64,000 nucleotides of DNA. Source: an uncultured Caulobacterales bacterium. GTDB lineage: Bacteria; Pseudomonadota; Alphaproteobacteria; Caulobacterales; Maricaulaceae. Every line of letters starts with the position of its first letter. Positions within the stretch are counted from its first letter, which is position 1. The stretch is taken from assembly GCA_937929915.1 (NCBI GenBank), contig CALFUN010000008.1, positions 124,001 to 188,000 of the forward strand, read 5' to 3'. Below the pieces are notes generated by a model, which did no database searches, was not told the DNA's origin, and was given only the letters and a program-made list of their open reading frames with translations. Below, one piece after another: positions 9,032-16,906 of this stretch. The position numbers and the translations under genes are program-made.

Positions 9032-10557
9032 TGACGATGCTCGATATTTTTCCAAACTGGCTCTTGGCTCACGGGCCCGCTTTTCTCATGGCACTGCCTT
9101 TATTGCTCGCGGCGATTACGGCAATTTTACCAAATGAAAAAATAGCTTGGTTTTCTAGTTTTGCCGTCACTTTGATTTGCACAGTCACAGCCTTTGCTCT
9201 GGCTTTAAATAATATTCAAAACGGTGTGAGTGTCTATCCGCTTGGCGGGTGGGACCCGCCGCATGGGATTGCCTTAGTTATTGATGCGCTCAATGCCCCC
9301 ATTCTTGTTCTGATAGCTTTCATGGCGGTGATTACGATCATCTATGCTCTGCCTGCGACGATAGCTGAAGTGGAACCGAAGAAACGCGCGCCTTTTTATG
9401 CAGCCTTTTTATTGTGCATGGCAGGCTTGTTGGGCATGGTTGTGACGGGCGATGCGTTTAATGTTTTTGTCTTTCTCGAAGTCAGCTCGATTGCGACTTA
9501 TACATTGGTCGCCATGGGCGCGAGCCGAGATCGCCGCGCTTTAAGGGCAGCTTATAATTATCTTATTCTTGGCTCTATTGGCGCGACCTTCTTTGTTATC
9601 GGAATTGGTTTTCTTTATATGGAGACAGGTACGCTCAATATGGCAGGTATGGCGCGTATTCTGCACGATTTGGAGGGTGGCTCAAGAGTTGCGAAAGTTG
9701 CCTTTGGTTTTATCATCGTTGGCCTTGGGTTAAAACTTGCCATGTTCCCGCTACATATGTGGTTGCCGGGAGCTTATGCTTATTCGCCAACACCGGTGAC
9801 AACATTTCTCTCATCGACAGCCACGAAAGCTGCGCTTTATCTCTTATTGCGATTTATATTTTTCGTATTTGACCCAGATTTCGAGTATGTCGCATCTGTA
9901 TTGACATATGTGCTGGTTACGCTGGGGGTTGTTGGTATGTTATTTGCCTCCATGCAGGCGATATTCCAGATAGATGCACGTCGTATGCTTGCTTTTTCAT
10001 CAATAGCGCAAGTTGGCTATATGCTGCTTGGTATTGGGATTGCAACAACGGCCAGTGTCGCGGCGGGGTATCTGCATTTAATTAATCATGCGATTATTAA
10101 AGGCGGATTGTTTCTTGCGCTAGGTGCAATGTGGTATCGCTTTGGCATAACCCGTATATCTGACTTTAAAGGCATGGCTAAAATGATGCCATGGACGATG
10201 GGCGCTTTTACGATTTCGGGATTCTCACTCATTGGCGTGCCATTTACCGCAGGCTTTGTGTCGAAATATCAACTAGCAACAGCCGCGGCAGGCGCTGGTT
10301 GGTGGTGGGCTGTCGGCGTAATTGTCGTAACATCTATTTTAGCTATTTTCTATATTGGCCAAGCTTTACTGTTGGCGTATTTCCAAGACCCGCCAAAAAT
10401 TGAGGGCAGAACTGTTGCTAAAAACGAAGCCCCGCTTGCCATGTTAGTCCCGATGTGGATGTTGGTTTTTGCTTCTATCGTCATTGGTATGCGCGGCGGC
10501 GTGATTGTTGATGCGTCTTGGAGAGCGGCAATATTCTTACTGGGCGGAGGGCAATAA
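9031..10557 (+). CDS. mrpD: Na+/H+ antiporter subunit D, copy 1 (NuoN/NuoM-like)
   Basis: A 508-residue proton-channel subunit with about 14 helices. Key residues of the family are visible: the Glu in the fifth helix (NVFVFLEVSSIATY) and the Lys in GLGLKLAMFPLHMWLPGAY, both known to be needed for ion translocation in MrpD and complex I homologues. The YSPTPVTTFLSSTATKAALY segment is typical of MrpD. It is the first of three D-like paralogues in the operon. Confidence 0.93.
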   Translation: MTMLDIFPNWLLAHGPAFLMALPLLLAAITAILPNEKIAWFSSFAVTLICTVTAFALALNNIQNGVSVYPLGGWDPPHGIALVIDALNAPILVLIAFMAVITIIYALPATIAEVEPKKRAPFYAAFLLCMAGLLGMVVTGDAFNVFVFLEVSSIATYTLVAMGASRDRRALRAAYNYLILGSIGATFFVIGIGFLYMETGTLNMAGMARILHDLEGGSRVAKVAFGFIIVGLGLKLAMFPLHMWLPGAYAYSPTPVTTFLSSTATKAALYLLLRFIFFVFDPDFEYVASVLTYVLVTLGVVGMLFASMQAIFQIDARRMLAFSSIAQVGYMLLGIGIATTASVAAGYLHLINHAIIKGGLFLALGAMWYRFGITRISDFKGMAKMMPWTMGAFTISGFSLIGVPFTAGFVSKYQLATAAAGAGWWWAVGVIVVTSILAIFYIGQALLLAYFQDPPKIEGRTVAKNEAPLAMLVPMWMLVFASIVIGMRGGVIVDASWRAAIFLLGGGQ

Positions 10558-10558
10558 G

Positions 10559-12052
10559 ATGAATTATTCGTCTGAAATTGCGCTTATTTTATTACTGCTC
10601 ATCCCGCTAGCCGCTGCCTTTATTATTCCATTTATAGGCGGAAAATCTCGTAATATCCGCGAAGCCGTTACCTTTATTGCGGGTGTGTTGCTTCTTGTGA
10701 ATGTGATCTATCTTTGCAGGATTGTGGCAGAAGGGGCGAGGCCCGAATTACTGCTTGGAACCTTTGCGGGGAATTTTGACGTAAAGCTAAAATTAGAACC
10801 GCTGGGCGCGACATTTGCGGCGATTGCCAGTTCGCTTTGGATTGTTAACTCAGTCTTCACGCTAGGTTATATGCGCGGTAATCATGAGACACACCAAACG
10901 CGGTTTTTCACATGTGTCGCGATCGCGATTGCAGCCTCTATGGGGATTGCCGCCAGCGCCAACCTTATTACATTATTTATCTTTTACGAGGCTTTGACAA
11001 TTTCAACATTTCCGCTCGTCTCGCATAAACGCGATGAGAAAGCGAAAAAAGGCCTCACCATTTACGCGCTTGTGTTGATGGGGACGTCTTTGGCTTTATT
11101 ATTGCCTGCCATTATTGGCACGCAAGTTATTGCAGGCACAACAGATTTCCAAATTGGCGGTGTCTTTGCAGAAGGGACTAGCTTGCTTGGCTTGTCGATA
11201 TTGCTCTTCTTATTTGCATTTGGGATTGCCAAAGCGGCGCTGATGCCTGTTCATCCATGGCTGCCCAATGCGATGGTCGCGCCGACACCTGTTTCGGCCT
11301 TATTGCATGCTGTTGCCGTTGTGAAGGCGGGTGTGTTTACAATGCTCAAAGTCGTGGTTTACACATTTGGGCCATCATTAGCGGCGCAGACACCTGCTGC
11401 GACAACTTTGTCATGGATTGCGGCAATTTCCATTGTTTTGGCCTCGGTCATTGCGCTGCGTAAAGATAATTTAAAAGCGCGTCTGGCATATTCAACAGTT
11501 TCGCAATTATCGTATATCACGCTTGGCGCGATGCTAGCAACGCCAGCGGCGATTATTGGCGGCGGGCTTCAAATTGTCATGCATGCTTGGGGCAAAATAA
11601 CATTATTCATGTGCGCAGGGGCGATTTACACAATCTCGCATAGGACGAAAATTTCGCAGCTAGATGGGTTAGGGCGTACGATGCCTTGGGTGTTTGGTGC
11701 GTTTTTAGTGGGATCCATATCCATTATCGGTATACCGCCAATGGGCGGATCTTGGCCAAAGTTTTTCCTAATGGTTGGCGCGCATGACAGCGGTAAGGGG
11801 ATACTTATTGCGGCGTTAATCGCTTCGTCTATTCTCAATATAGCTTATCTTATTCCAATCGCCGTGCGCGGCTTTATGAAACCGCCAGCAAACCCAGAAG
11901 ATGATGCGCATCTTGCGAGGGTGAGACGGCAGCACCGTTGGGTGATTATTCCGCCAGTCTTTACCGCCTTGGGTGCCTTGATATTATTTTTCTTTGCAGG
12001 CGGCATTGTTGATTTTCTTGTGCCGATATTGCCAGGAGGTGTGTTTCCATGA
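10559..12052 (+). CDS. Na+/H+ antiporter subunit D-like, copy 2
   Basis: A 497-residue NuoM/MrpD-like proton-channel subunit. The start MNYSSEIALIL is chosen because GGAGGGCAATAAG precedes it; an upstream in-frame ATG lies inside the previous gene. Conserved features are LFIFYEALTISTFPLV (Glu), IAKAALMPVHPWLPNAMVAP (Lys) and PTPVSALLHAVAVVKAGVF. The last of these is the MrpA/MrpD form with a HAV-VK pair, closer to NuoL/M than copy 1. It follows mrpD by one base and overlaps the next gene by 4. Confidence 0.9.
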   Translation: MNYSSEIALILLLLIPLAAAFIIPFIGGKSRNIREAVTFIAGVLLLVNVIYLCRIVAEGARPELLLGTFAGNFDVKLKLEPLGATFAAIASSLWIVNSVFTLGYMRGNHETHQTRFFTCVAIAIAASMGIAASANLITLFIFYEALTISTFPLVSHKRDEKAKKGLTIYALVLMGTSLALLLPAIIGTQVIAGTTDFQIGGVFAEGTSLLGLSILLFLFAFGIAKAALMPVHPWLPNAMVAPTPVSALLHAVAVVKAGVFTMLKVVVYTFGPSLAAQTPAATTLSWIAAISIVLASVIALRKDNLKARLAYSTVSQLSYITLGAMLATPAAIIGGGLQIVMHAWGKITLFMCAGAIYTISHRTKISQLDGLGRTMPWVFGAFLVGSISIIGIPPMGGSWPKFFLMVGAHDSGKGILIAALIASSILNIAYLIPIAVRGFMKPPANPEDDAHLARVRRQHRWVIIPPVFTALGALILFFFAGGIVDFLVPILPGGVFP

Positions 12053-12408
12053 GTAATACTCCACTGAATAATAATGATGAAATTGATGCCATTCATCCTG
12101 CCGCAAAGCCATTTCTATTTCTCGGCAAGCAGAGCGTGAAACAGAATTTCATGTGGGTCGTGCTTGCAGGCATGATGATTTGTGTGGTGTTGGGTTTTTT
12201 CTTTCCGCAAAAACATCCTCTGCCGATTGAAGCCTATATCCCTGGCTCTTGGGCCGTGTTCGGATTTTTAGCCTATAGCTTTATCGTGCTTTGCGCGCCA
12301 TTAATTTTCAAGGTGTTGGCGCGTGATGAGAATTATTACGAAGAGGGCGGATTGCCTGACCCTGATTATTCGGTCGAACATCACGCCGAAGAAGAGAGGC
12401 GGTCATGA
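12049..12408 (+). CDS. Small two-helix membrane protein of the antiporter operon
   Basis: A 119-residue protein of unknown family. Residues 1-32 are hydrophilic; two helices follow, about 34-52 (FMWVVLAGMMICVVLGFFF) and 68-90 (SWAVFGFLAYSFIVLCAPLIF); the tail is acidic with ENYYEEGG and HHAEEERRS. It overlaps both neighbours by 4 bases (ATGA), so it is translated as part of the operon. I know no standard Mrp subunit with this layout; an accessory or assembly subunit of this antiporter lineage is the simplest inference. Confidence 0.75.
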   Translation: MSNTPLNNNDEIDAIHPAAKPFLFLGKQSVKQNFMWVVLAGMMICVVLGFFFPQKHPLPIEAYIPGSWAVFGFLAYSFIVLCAPLIFKVLARDENYYEEGGLPDPDYSVEHHAEEERRS

Positions 12409-14144
12409 TTGACCTTCTTTCATTCATTAATCCAGGCCTTTGGATTATTATTGCGGGTGCGATCTGTGCTTTTCTGCCAGTTGGTTCGCTTCGCAAAGCG
12501 CTTGTTTTAGCCGCGCCAATATTTGCGGCTTTTATGATTTACATGATTTATCCCTTTGGCAGTGAAGAAATTATTGCAGGGAAAGTTAATTTTGGCGGTA
12601 TAGAACTCACCACCCTGCGTATTGATAAGTTAAGCGTTGTTTGGGGCTATTTGTTTTGCCTAGCGGGTGTTTTAAACGCGCTATATGGCCTGCATGAAAA
12701 ATGCCGGATGACGGATAGCTCGGCTCTGATTTATACGGGCGCGGCTGTGGCTGGTGTGATGGCGGGCGATTTAATTACCCTATTTATTTTCTGGGAATTA
12801 ACAGCTATTTCATCTGTATTTCTGATTTGGAAGGGCGGAAAGCGAGCTTATGCGGCTGGGCTGCGCTACTTGGCCATTCATGTGTTCTCGGGTGTTTTAT
12901 TACTCGCAGGTGCGGTGATGTACGCTGATGCTAATGGCGGAGATTTTGCGTTTAATTATATTGGACTGGAAAACCCTGGCGGATGGCTCTTATTAATGGC
13001 TATGGGTATTAAATGCGGCTTTCCAATGCTGCATATGTGGATGCAAGATGCTTATCCTAAAGCGTCAATTACAGGCACAGTTATCTTGGCATCATTTACA
13101 ACAAAATTTGCTATATATGCGCTGGCGCGCGGATTTCCCGGAACAGATATTCTCATTTGGATTGGCGCAGTGATGACATGTTTCCCTGTGTTCTTTGCCG
13201 TTGTTGAAAATGATTTACGTCGGGTTCTGGCGTATTCGTTGAATAACCAACTTGGTTTCATGGTCTGCGGTATCGGGATAGGGTCGACTCTCGCGCTAAA
13301 TGGTGTTGTGGGGCAGGTATTTTTACATGTTATCTTTAAAGGCTTGTTATTTATGTCAATCGGCGCCGTTATGTACCGCACTGGCACGGCCAAAGCTTCG
13401 GAGCTTGGAGGCTTGTTTCGTTCTATGCCGTTTACGGCTGTATTATGTTTAATAGGCGCGGCCTCTATCGCGGCTGTGCCAATGTTCGCTGCATTTGTGA
13501 CCAAAGCTATGATTCTAGCCGCCGCCGTTGAGGAACATCTTTATATTCCGTTCTTGATGATGCTCTTTGCTTCTGCAGGTGTGATGGAGCATTCGGGTAT
13601 TAAAGTTCCGCATTTTACATTCTTTGCACATGATAGTGGTCGCCGCGTCAAAGAAGCGCCGTGGAATATGTTACTCGCTATGACGCTTGCTGCGGGGATA
13701 TGTATCGTCTTGGCATTTCCTTGGGGTGGCTATCAAATGCTTTATGCGCTGATGCCATTTGGCGAGGCTGTGGAGTATCATCCCTATACGGTTGACCATG
13801 TTGTTTTCCAGATGCAGCTTTTATTTGCGGCTATATTTGCATTTACTTTGCTTAAGCGCCGCGGATTATATCCTGCCGAGCGGCGCGCCGAAATCCTGGA
13901 TGTGGATTGGATCTATCGCCGTGTTGGGGTAGGTATTGCAAAATGGATTTCAGCCATGTGGGCATATGTGTCTATTTTGACGAAACGTCTGCGAAATCAT
14001 GCGATGCAGGAAGCTGGCAGACGTCTTTATCAAGTTTTTAGCCCTACTGGACGCTTATCTGAAACGGCGCCCTCTGGACTGCCCGCACTTATGACGGCCG
14101 CGATGCTTGTGCTTATTCTCATTATAGCTTATTTCGTCAGATGA
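12405..14144 (+). CDS. Na+/H+ antiporter subunit D-like, copy 3
   Basis: A 579-residue third proton-channel paralogue. The conserved Glu lies in LITLFIFWELTAISSVFLIW and the Lys in MGIKCGFPMLHMWMQDAYPK; a second Lys is in ASFTTKFAIYALA. It has an extra hydrophilic stretch (about 490-545, with ILDVDWIYRRVG) and a final C-terminal helix, resembling the long D-type proteins annotated beside Mrp operons in Alphaproteobacteria. The start overlaps the preceding gene and the end overlaps the MucR gene by 4 bases. Confidence 0.88.
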   Translation: MIDLLSFINPGLWIIIAGAICAFLPVGSLRKALVLAAPIFAAFMIYMIYPFGSEEIIAGKVNFGGIELTTLRIDKLSVVWGYLFCLAGVLNALYGLHEKCRMTDSSALIYTGAAVAGVMAGDLITLFIFWELTAISSVFLIWKGGKRAYAAGLRYLAIHVFSGVLLLAGAVMYADANGGDFAFNYIGLENPGGWLLLMAMGIKCGFPMLHMWMQDAYPKASITGTVILASFTTKFAIYALARGFPGTDILIWIGAVMTCFPVFFAVVENDLRRVLAYSLNNQLGFMVCGIGIGSTLALNGVVGQVFLHVIFKGLLFMSIGAVMYRTGTAKASELGGLFRSMPFTAVLCLIGAASIAAVPMFAAFVTKAMILAAAVEEHLYIPFLMMLFASAGVMEHSGIKVPHFTFFAHDSGRRVKEAPWNMLLAMTLAAGICIVLAFPWGGYQMLYALMPFGEAVEYHPYTVDHVVFQMQLLFAAIFAFTLLKRRGLYPAERRAEILDVDWIYRRVGVGIAKWISAMWAYVSILTKRLRNHAMQEAGRRLYQVFSPTGRLSETAPSGLPALMTAAMLVLILIIAYFVR

Positions 14145-14572
14145 TGGAATCCGACGACATATCCAATGAACAAGACAGAGCGAATAAGACGTCTTTGCTT
14201 AAACATACCTCTAAGATTGTTTCTGCTTATGTGAGTGCTAAAGATGTTAAGCTTGAGGATATGCCACAGATCATCCAGACAATTTATGATAGCCTATCTC
14301 AAGCTGCGTTTCCAAATGTGAACGCAATAGAAGACCGGCCAGACCCTGCTGTGCCAATCGCGGAGTCATTGAAAGATGATGTGATTATTTGCCTCGAAGA
14401 TGGATTACCGTTTCAATCTCTCAAGCGGCATTTACGTGTTAAGTATAATATGACGCCAGAAGCTTACCGTAAGAAATGGGATTTACCGGCGGATTATCCG
14501 ATGGTTGCGCCCAATTATGCCAAACGCCGCTCGGCGCTCGCGAAACGTTCGGGGCTTGGCAAGTCGCGGTGA
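14141..14572 (+). CDS. MucR/Ros family transcriptional regulator
   Basis: A 143-residue DNA-binding regulator. The C-terminal half has the MucR signature IICLEDGLPFQSLKRHLRVK followed by YNMTPEAYRKKWDLPADYPM and VAPNYAKRRSALAK. MucR proteins bind AT-rich promoters and, in Caulobacter, help control CtrA-dependent genes. Compared with Ros, the second Cys is Asp (CLED) and the second zinc-binding His is missing after RHL, so canonical Cys2His2 zinc binding is doubtful; related Caulobacter MucR proteins look similar. The ATG overlaps the stop of the last antiporter gene, implying coupled expression. Confidence 0.9.
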   Translation: MMESDDISNEQDRANKTSLLKHTSKIVSAYVSAKDVKLEDMPQIIQTIYDSLSQAAFPNVNAIEDRPDPAVPIAESLKDDVIICLEDGLPFQSLKRHLRVKYNMTPEAYRKKWDLPADYPMVAPNYAKRRSALAKRSGLGKSR

Positions 14573-14752
14573 TAGGTGAAATTTGTCCTATTTTAACGGC
14601 GTTTTGGGCAATCGAATCGGACGCGTAATGATATATTGAGTCAATTCTCATTTTTCTGCATAAATATGGTTAACAAAGCCTTGCCGTGATTCTCAAAATT
14701 ATGAATTGTCTGATTCGTAAGAGGATATCTTATGGGAACAGGGGGATAGATT

Positions 14753-15256
14753 GTGCTATTTGGCAATGCTCTAAGGCATCAGATTATTTTACCACAACAA
14801 CAATCATTCTATGATTATTGGCGTTCAAAATGTAAAGCTGGGCGATTGCCATCACGACATGATATTCTACCAGAAGATATAGCTGAGAAATTACCCATGG
14901 TGTCTCTTGTTGAACGCGATGATACGGATACGCGTTATAGATTTCGCCTTGCAGGGACTGGATTTTGGAATCTCTATAATAGCGAGATACAAGGCTGCTA
15001 TCTTGATGATCTACCCATTGGATGTAGGGCTGATTACTGGGAAAAAGTTTTCGACCAAGTGATGCAGAATGCCAAACCCTATGTTGGAGTGACGCGCCCT
15101 AATACCCCCAATGGGACACATTTAGCGCAATTTTGGGTAAGACTACCATTGTCCGATAATGGCGTTGACGTAAACATGATCCTCGGTTTTGACCATTTGG
15201 TAAAATTATCTGCGGTTCCAGAGATGCAAGTGACTGAAGAAAAAATTTACGCCTAA
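14753..15256 (+). CDS. PAS_5 domain protein
   Basis: A 167-residue protein of the PAS_5 family seen in Caulobacterales and Rhodobacterales: FYDYWRSKCKAGRLPSRHDI, then LPMVSLVERD, RYRFRLAGTG and the later GFDHL. The GTG start is supported by GGGGGAT about 5 bases upstream. PAS_5 proteins are single-domain presumed sensors without an attached output domain. The gene stands alone between mucR and the GTA regulator pair; an upstream half-site GGTTAAC is present at 14669-14675. Ligand and role unknown. Confidence 0.8.
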   Translation: MLFGNALRHQIILPQQQSFYDYWRSKCKAGRLPSRHDILPEDIAEKLPMVSLVERDDTDTRYRFRLAGTGFWNLYNSEIQGCYLDDLPIGCRADYWEKVFDQVMQNAKPYVGVTRPNTPNGTHLAQFWVRLPLSDNGVDVNMILGFDHLVKLSAVPEMQVTEEKIYA

Positions 15257-15328
15257 AACAGTAAGTTGCAATGTTTTAAACAGGAACATATGCAGAACAA
15301 ACTTGCTTAATCTTGAAAATAATAGGAA

Positions 15329-15334
15329 TATAAT
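15329..15334 (+). promoter_or_regulatory. Probable -10 element of the GTA regulator pair
   Basis: A perfect TATAAT sits inside a small inverted repeat AGGA-N6-TCCT (15324-15337), about 54 bases before the ATG at 15388. No good -35 hexamer is seen (TTGCTT with a 20-base spacer, or CTTAAT with 17), which would fit an activator-dependent promoter. The overlap of repeat and -10 could be an operator; this is inference only. Confidence 0.4.
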
Positions 15335-15387
15335 CCTCGCAATCTGAGGCTGTGTTAACTTGCCTTCAGCTATTTACGGAGGACTAT

Positions 15388-15738
15388 ATGCGGCAAAAAC
15401 AAACAACCCCAACAGACTATTCCCATGCGCAATTAACAGTTGCGGCTGTCGCTTTAGAATTTGGTGTACCAGAACTTGATCTGAATGCGCGTTTGAAAGG
15501 GTCTGCGGAGATTTGTTTTGCTCGGCAAGTTTCGATGTATCTGTTACATGTTATTTTCAATATAAACTTAACGCGTACGGCGCAGATGTTTTCTCGGGAT
15601 CGATCAACCGTCTCTCATGCGTGTAATGTTGTTGAAGATAGCCGAGATGACCCAATATTTAATACAAAGCTTGAACGGCTTGAAGCCTTTTTAGTGCAAG
15701 CCCCCCATGTACCAAATTATGTAAAACGAGCGGCATAA
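15388..15738 (+). CDS. DnaA-domain-IV-like helix-turn-helix protein, GafY-like GTA activator candidate
   Basis: The start at 15388 (MRQKQTTPTDYSHAQ, 116 residues) is set by GGAGGA 6 bases upstream. Residues about 30-95 match the DNA-binding domain IV of DnaA: an upstream helix with ARQVSMYLLHVIF, then TRTAQMFSRDRSTVSHACNV, which parallels the DnaA signature GGRDHTTVLHA. There is no AAA+ ATPase, so it is not DnaA. In Rhodobacter the GTA activator GafA contains a DnaA-like part and DUF6456; Caulobacter has them as separate proteins GafY and GafZ. Its TAATG overlap with a DUF6456 gene and position just before the GTA cluster make a GafY role likely. Known for the family: activation. Inferred: identity here. 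Confidence 0.75.
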   Translation: MRQKQTTPTDYSHAQLTVAAVALEFGVPELDLNARLKGSAEICFARQVSMYLLHVIFNINLTRTAQMFSRDRSTVSHACNVVEDSRDDPIFNTKLERLEAFLVQAPHVPNYVKRAA

Positions 15739-16490
15739 TGTTAGGTGAAATGGATATGCGGATTATTCGCCGTATCATGGAGTATAAAGGCCTTGTTGAT
15801 GCGGATACACGGTCCGATGCTTGTAAGGTTTTTCCAAATGGTGACCGCCGAAAACGGCCTGTATTTTGGCTTACAGATAAAGAAGTCAGGTGGCTTATAT
15901 CAGAAGATGCCCTTAAGCGTACGGCCAAAGGCTATATCGTTACGCCGAGCCTTGCACGCCGTATCCGCCTCGGTAAAGATGGGGCTTTAGGACAACACCA
16001 AAACTGCCAAGAGCAAGATATTTATATTCCTGAAGGTGTCATACGCAAAGCCAATGTTAATACACGCGCAAATGCGCTTGAACGTCTTGCCCGTAAAAAA
16101 GACCGTCAAGGACGGCTGGTCTTAAATGCAGCTGAAGTTGAGGCAGGGCGCCGGCTAGCCAAAGATTATGCACTTGCAGGTTTAAGGCATGTTTCCACGC
16201 AAAATTATATGAGTGCCGGCGCGGATGGCGGAGATCGCCACGGACAGCAAGAGGATAAAATTTTACGAAGCCTAACAGCGCGTACGCGCCTTAAAGCTGC
16301 CAATTCTGCCATGGGGGAGGGTTTAGATAAGGCTGTGATGGCGGTTTGTTGTCATGATGAAAGTTTAGAATCTATTGAGCGCAGTGAGCGTTGGGTGAAG
16401 TCTAGCGGGTTGACAATTTTGAAATTAGGTTTGTCGCGCCTTGTTAAACTCTATGGCACCGAAGCGGGTGTCAAACATGAACCAGTATAG
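15738..16490 (+). CDS. DUF6456 protein, GafZ-like GTA activator/antiterminator candidate
   Basis: A 250-residue protein. The N-terminal part (to about 80) is a small basic domain with RKRPVFWLTDKEVRWLISED. Residues about 105-235 are the DUF6456 core: NALERLARKKDRQGRLVLNA, EVEAGRRLAKDYALAGL, the VSTQNYMSAG segment, and AVMAVCCHDESLESIERSER followed by SSGLTILKLGLSRLVKLYG. Caulobacter GafZ, which corresponds to this half of GafA, is reported to act by transcription antitermination. The start overlaps the stop of the DnaA-like gene (TAATG), so the two are translated together. The first GTA structural gene starts 45 bases downstream. Confidence 0.8.
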   Translation: MLGEMDMRIIRRIMEYKGLVDADTRSDACKVFPNGDRRKRPVFWLTDKEVRWLISEDALKRTAKGYIVTPSLARRIRLGKDGALGQHQNCQEQDIYIPEGVIRKANVNTRANALERLARKKDRQGRLVLNAAEVEAGRRLAKDYALAGLRHVSTQNYMSAGADGGDRHGQQEDKILRSLTARTRLKAANSAMGEGLDKAVMAVCCHDESLESIERSERWVKSSGLTILKLGLSRLVKLYGTEAGVKHEPV

Positions 16491-16534
16491 ATGCGATTAA
16501 TCCACGTTCGTCAAAATGCGTCTAATCTTGTCTT

Positions 16535-16906
16535 ATGTCATCACAGGTTTCTGAACAGATATTACAGGCAGGTCTATCCGCGCTATTGGTTGAAATGGAG
16601 CGGCTCACTCAAGAGGTTGACGCGGGAGGCACGGTGAAAGCCATAGAGTTTGAACGCCTTGCAAAAGCGATCTCAACTTATGTGAAAACTGTGGATGATG
16701 TGAAGATACATCAAGATCGCATTTTGACACAAAAGAGGCTGCAAAACTACACCGCTTATGAAGATCTCCCGCCGCCAAGCCCTGAAGAACGGGCCCGCTT
16801 CATCAAAAGATTGCAAAAACTTTATGCCAGTATTGACCTCGGCGCAGCGATTGAGCGCGCTACTCTCCGCCATGGCGGGGAACGATCTGATCGGGATGAG
16901 CCATGA
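16535..16906 (+). CDS. GTA small terminase (g1-like)
   Basis: A 123-residue helical protein immediately before the large terminase and overlapping it. In Rhodobacter the gene in this place (g1) is the small terminase subunit that presents DNA to the packaging motor. The acidic and basic helices (about 10-75) and the LPPPSPEERARFIKRLQKLY segment near residues 77-96 fit the short GTA-type protein rather than a phage TerS with a clear helix-turn-helix. A degenerate DNA-binding end would suit the non-specific packaging of GTAs, but that is family knowledge, not seen here. Confidence 0.7.
   Translation: MSSQVSEQILQAGLSALLVEMERLTQEVDAGGTVKAIEFERLAKAISTYVKTVDDVKIHQDRILTQKRLQNYTAYEDLPPPSPEERARFIKRLQKLYASIDLGAAIERATLRHGGERSDRDEP

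Noticed and set aside
15388-15738. The DnaA-like gene as DnaA itself or the replication origin
   Set aside because: Only domain IV is present, with no AAA+ ATPase, no DnaA-box cluster and no dnaN or other origin genes nearby.
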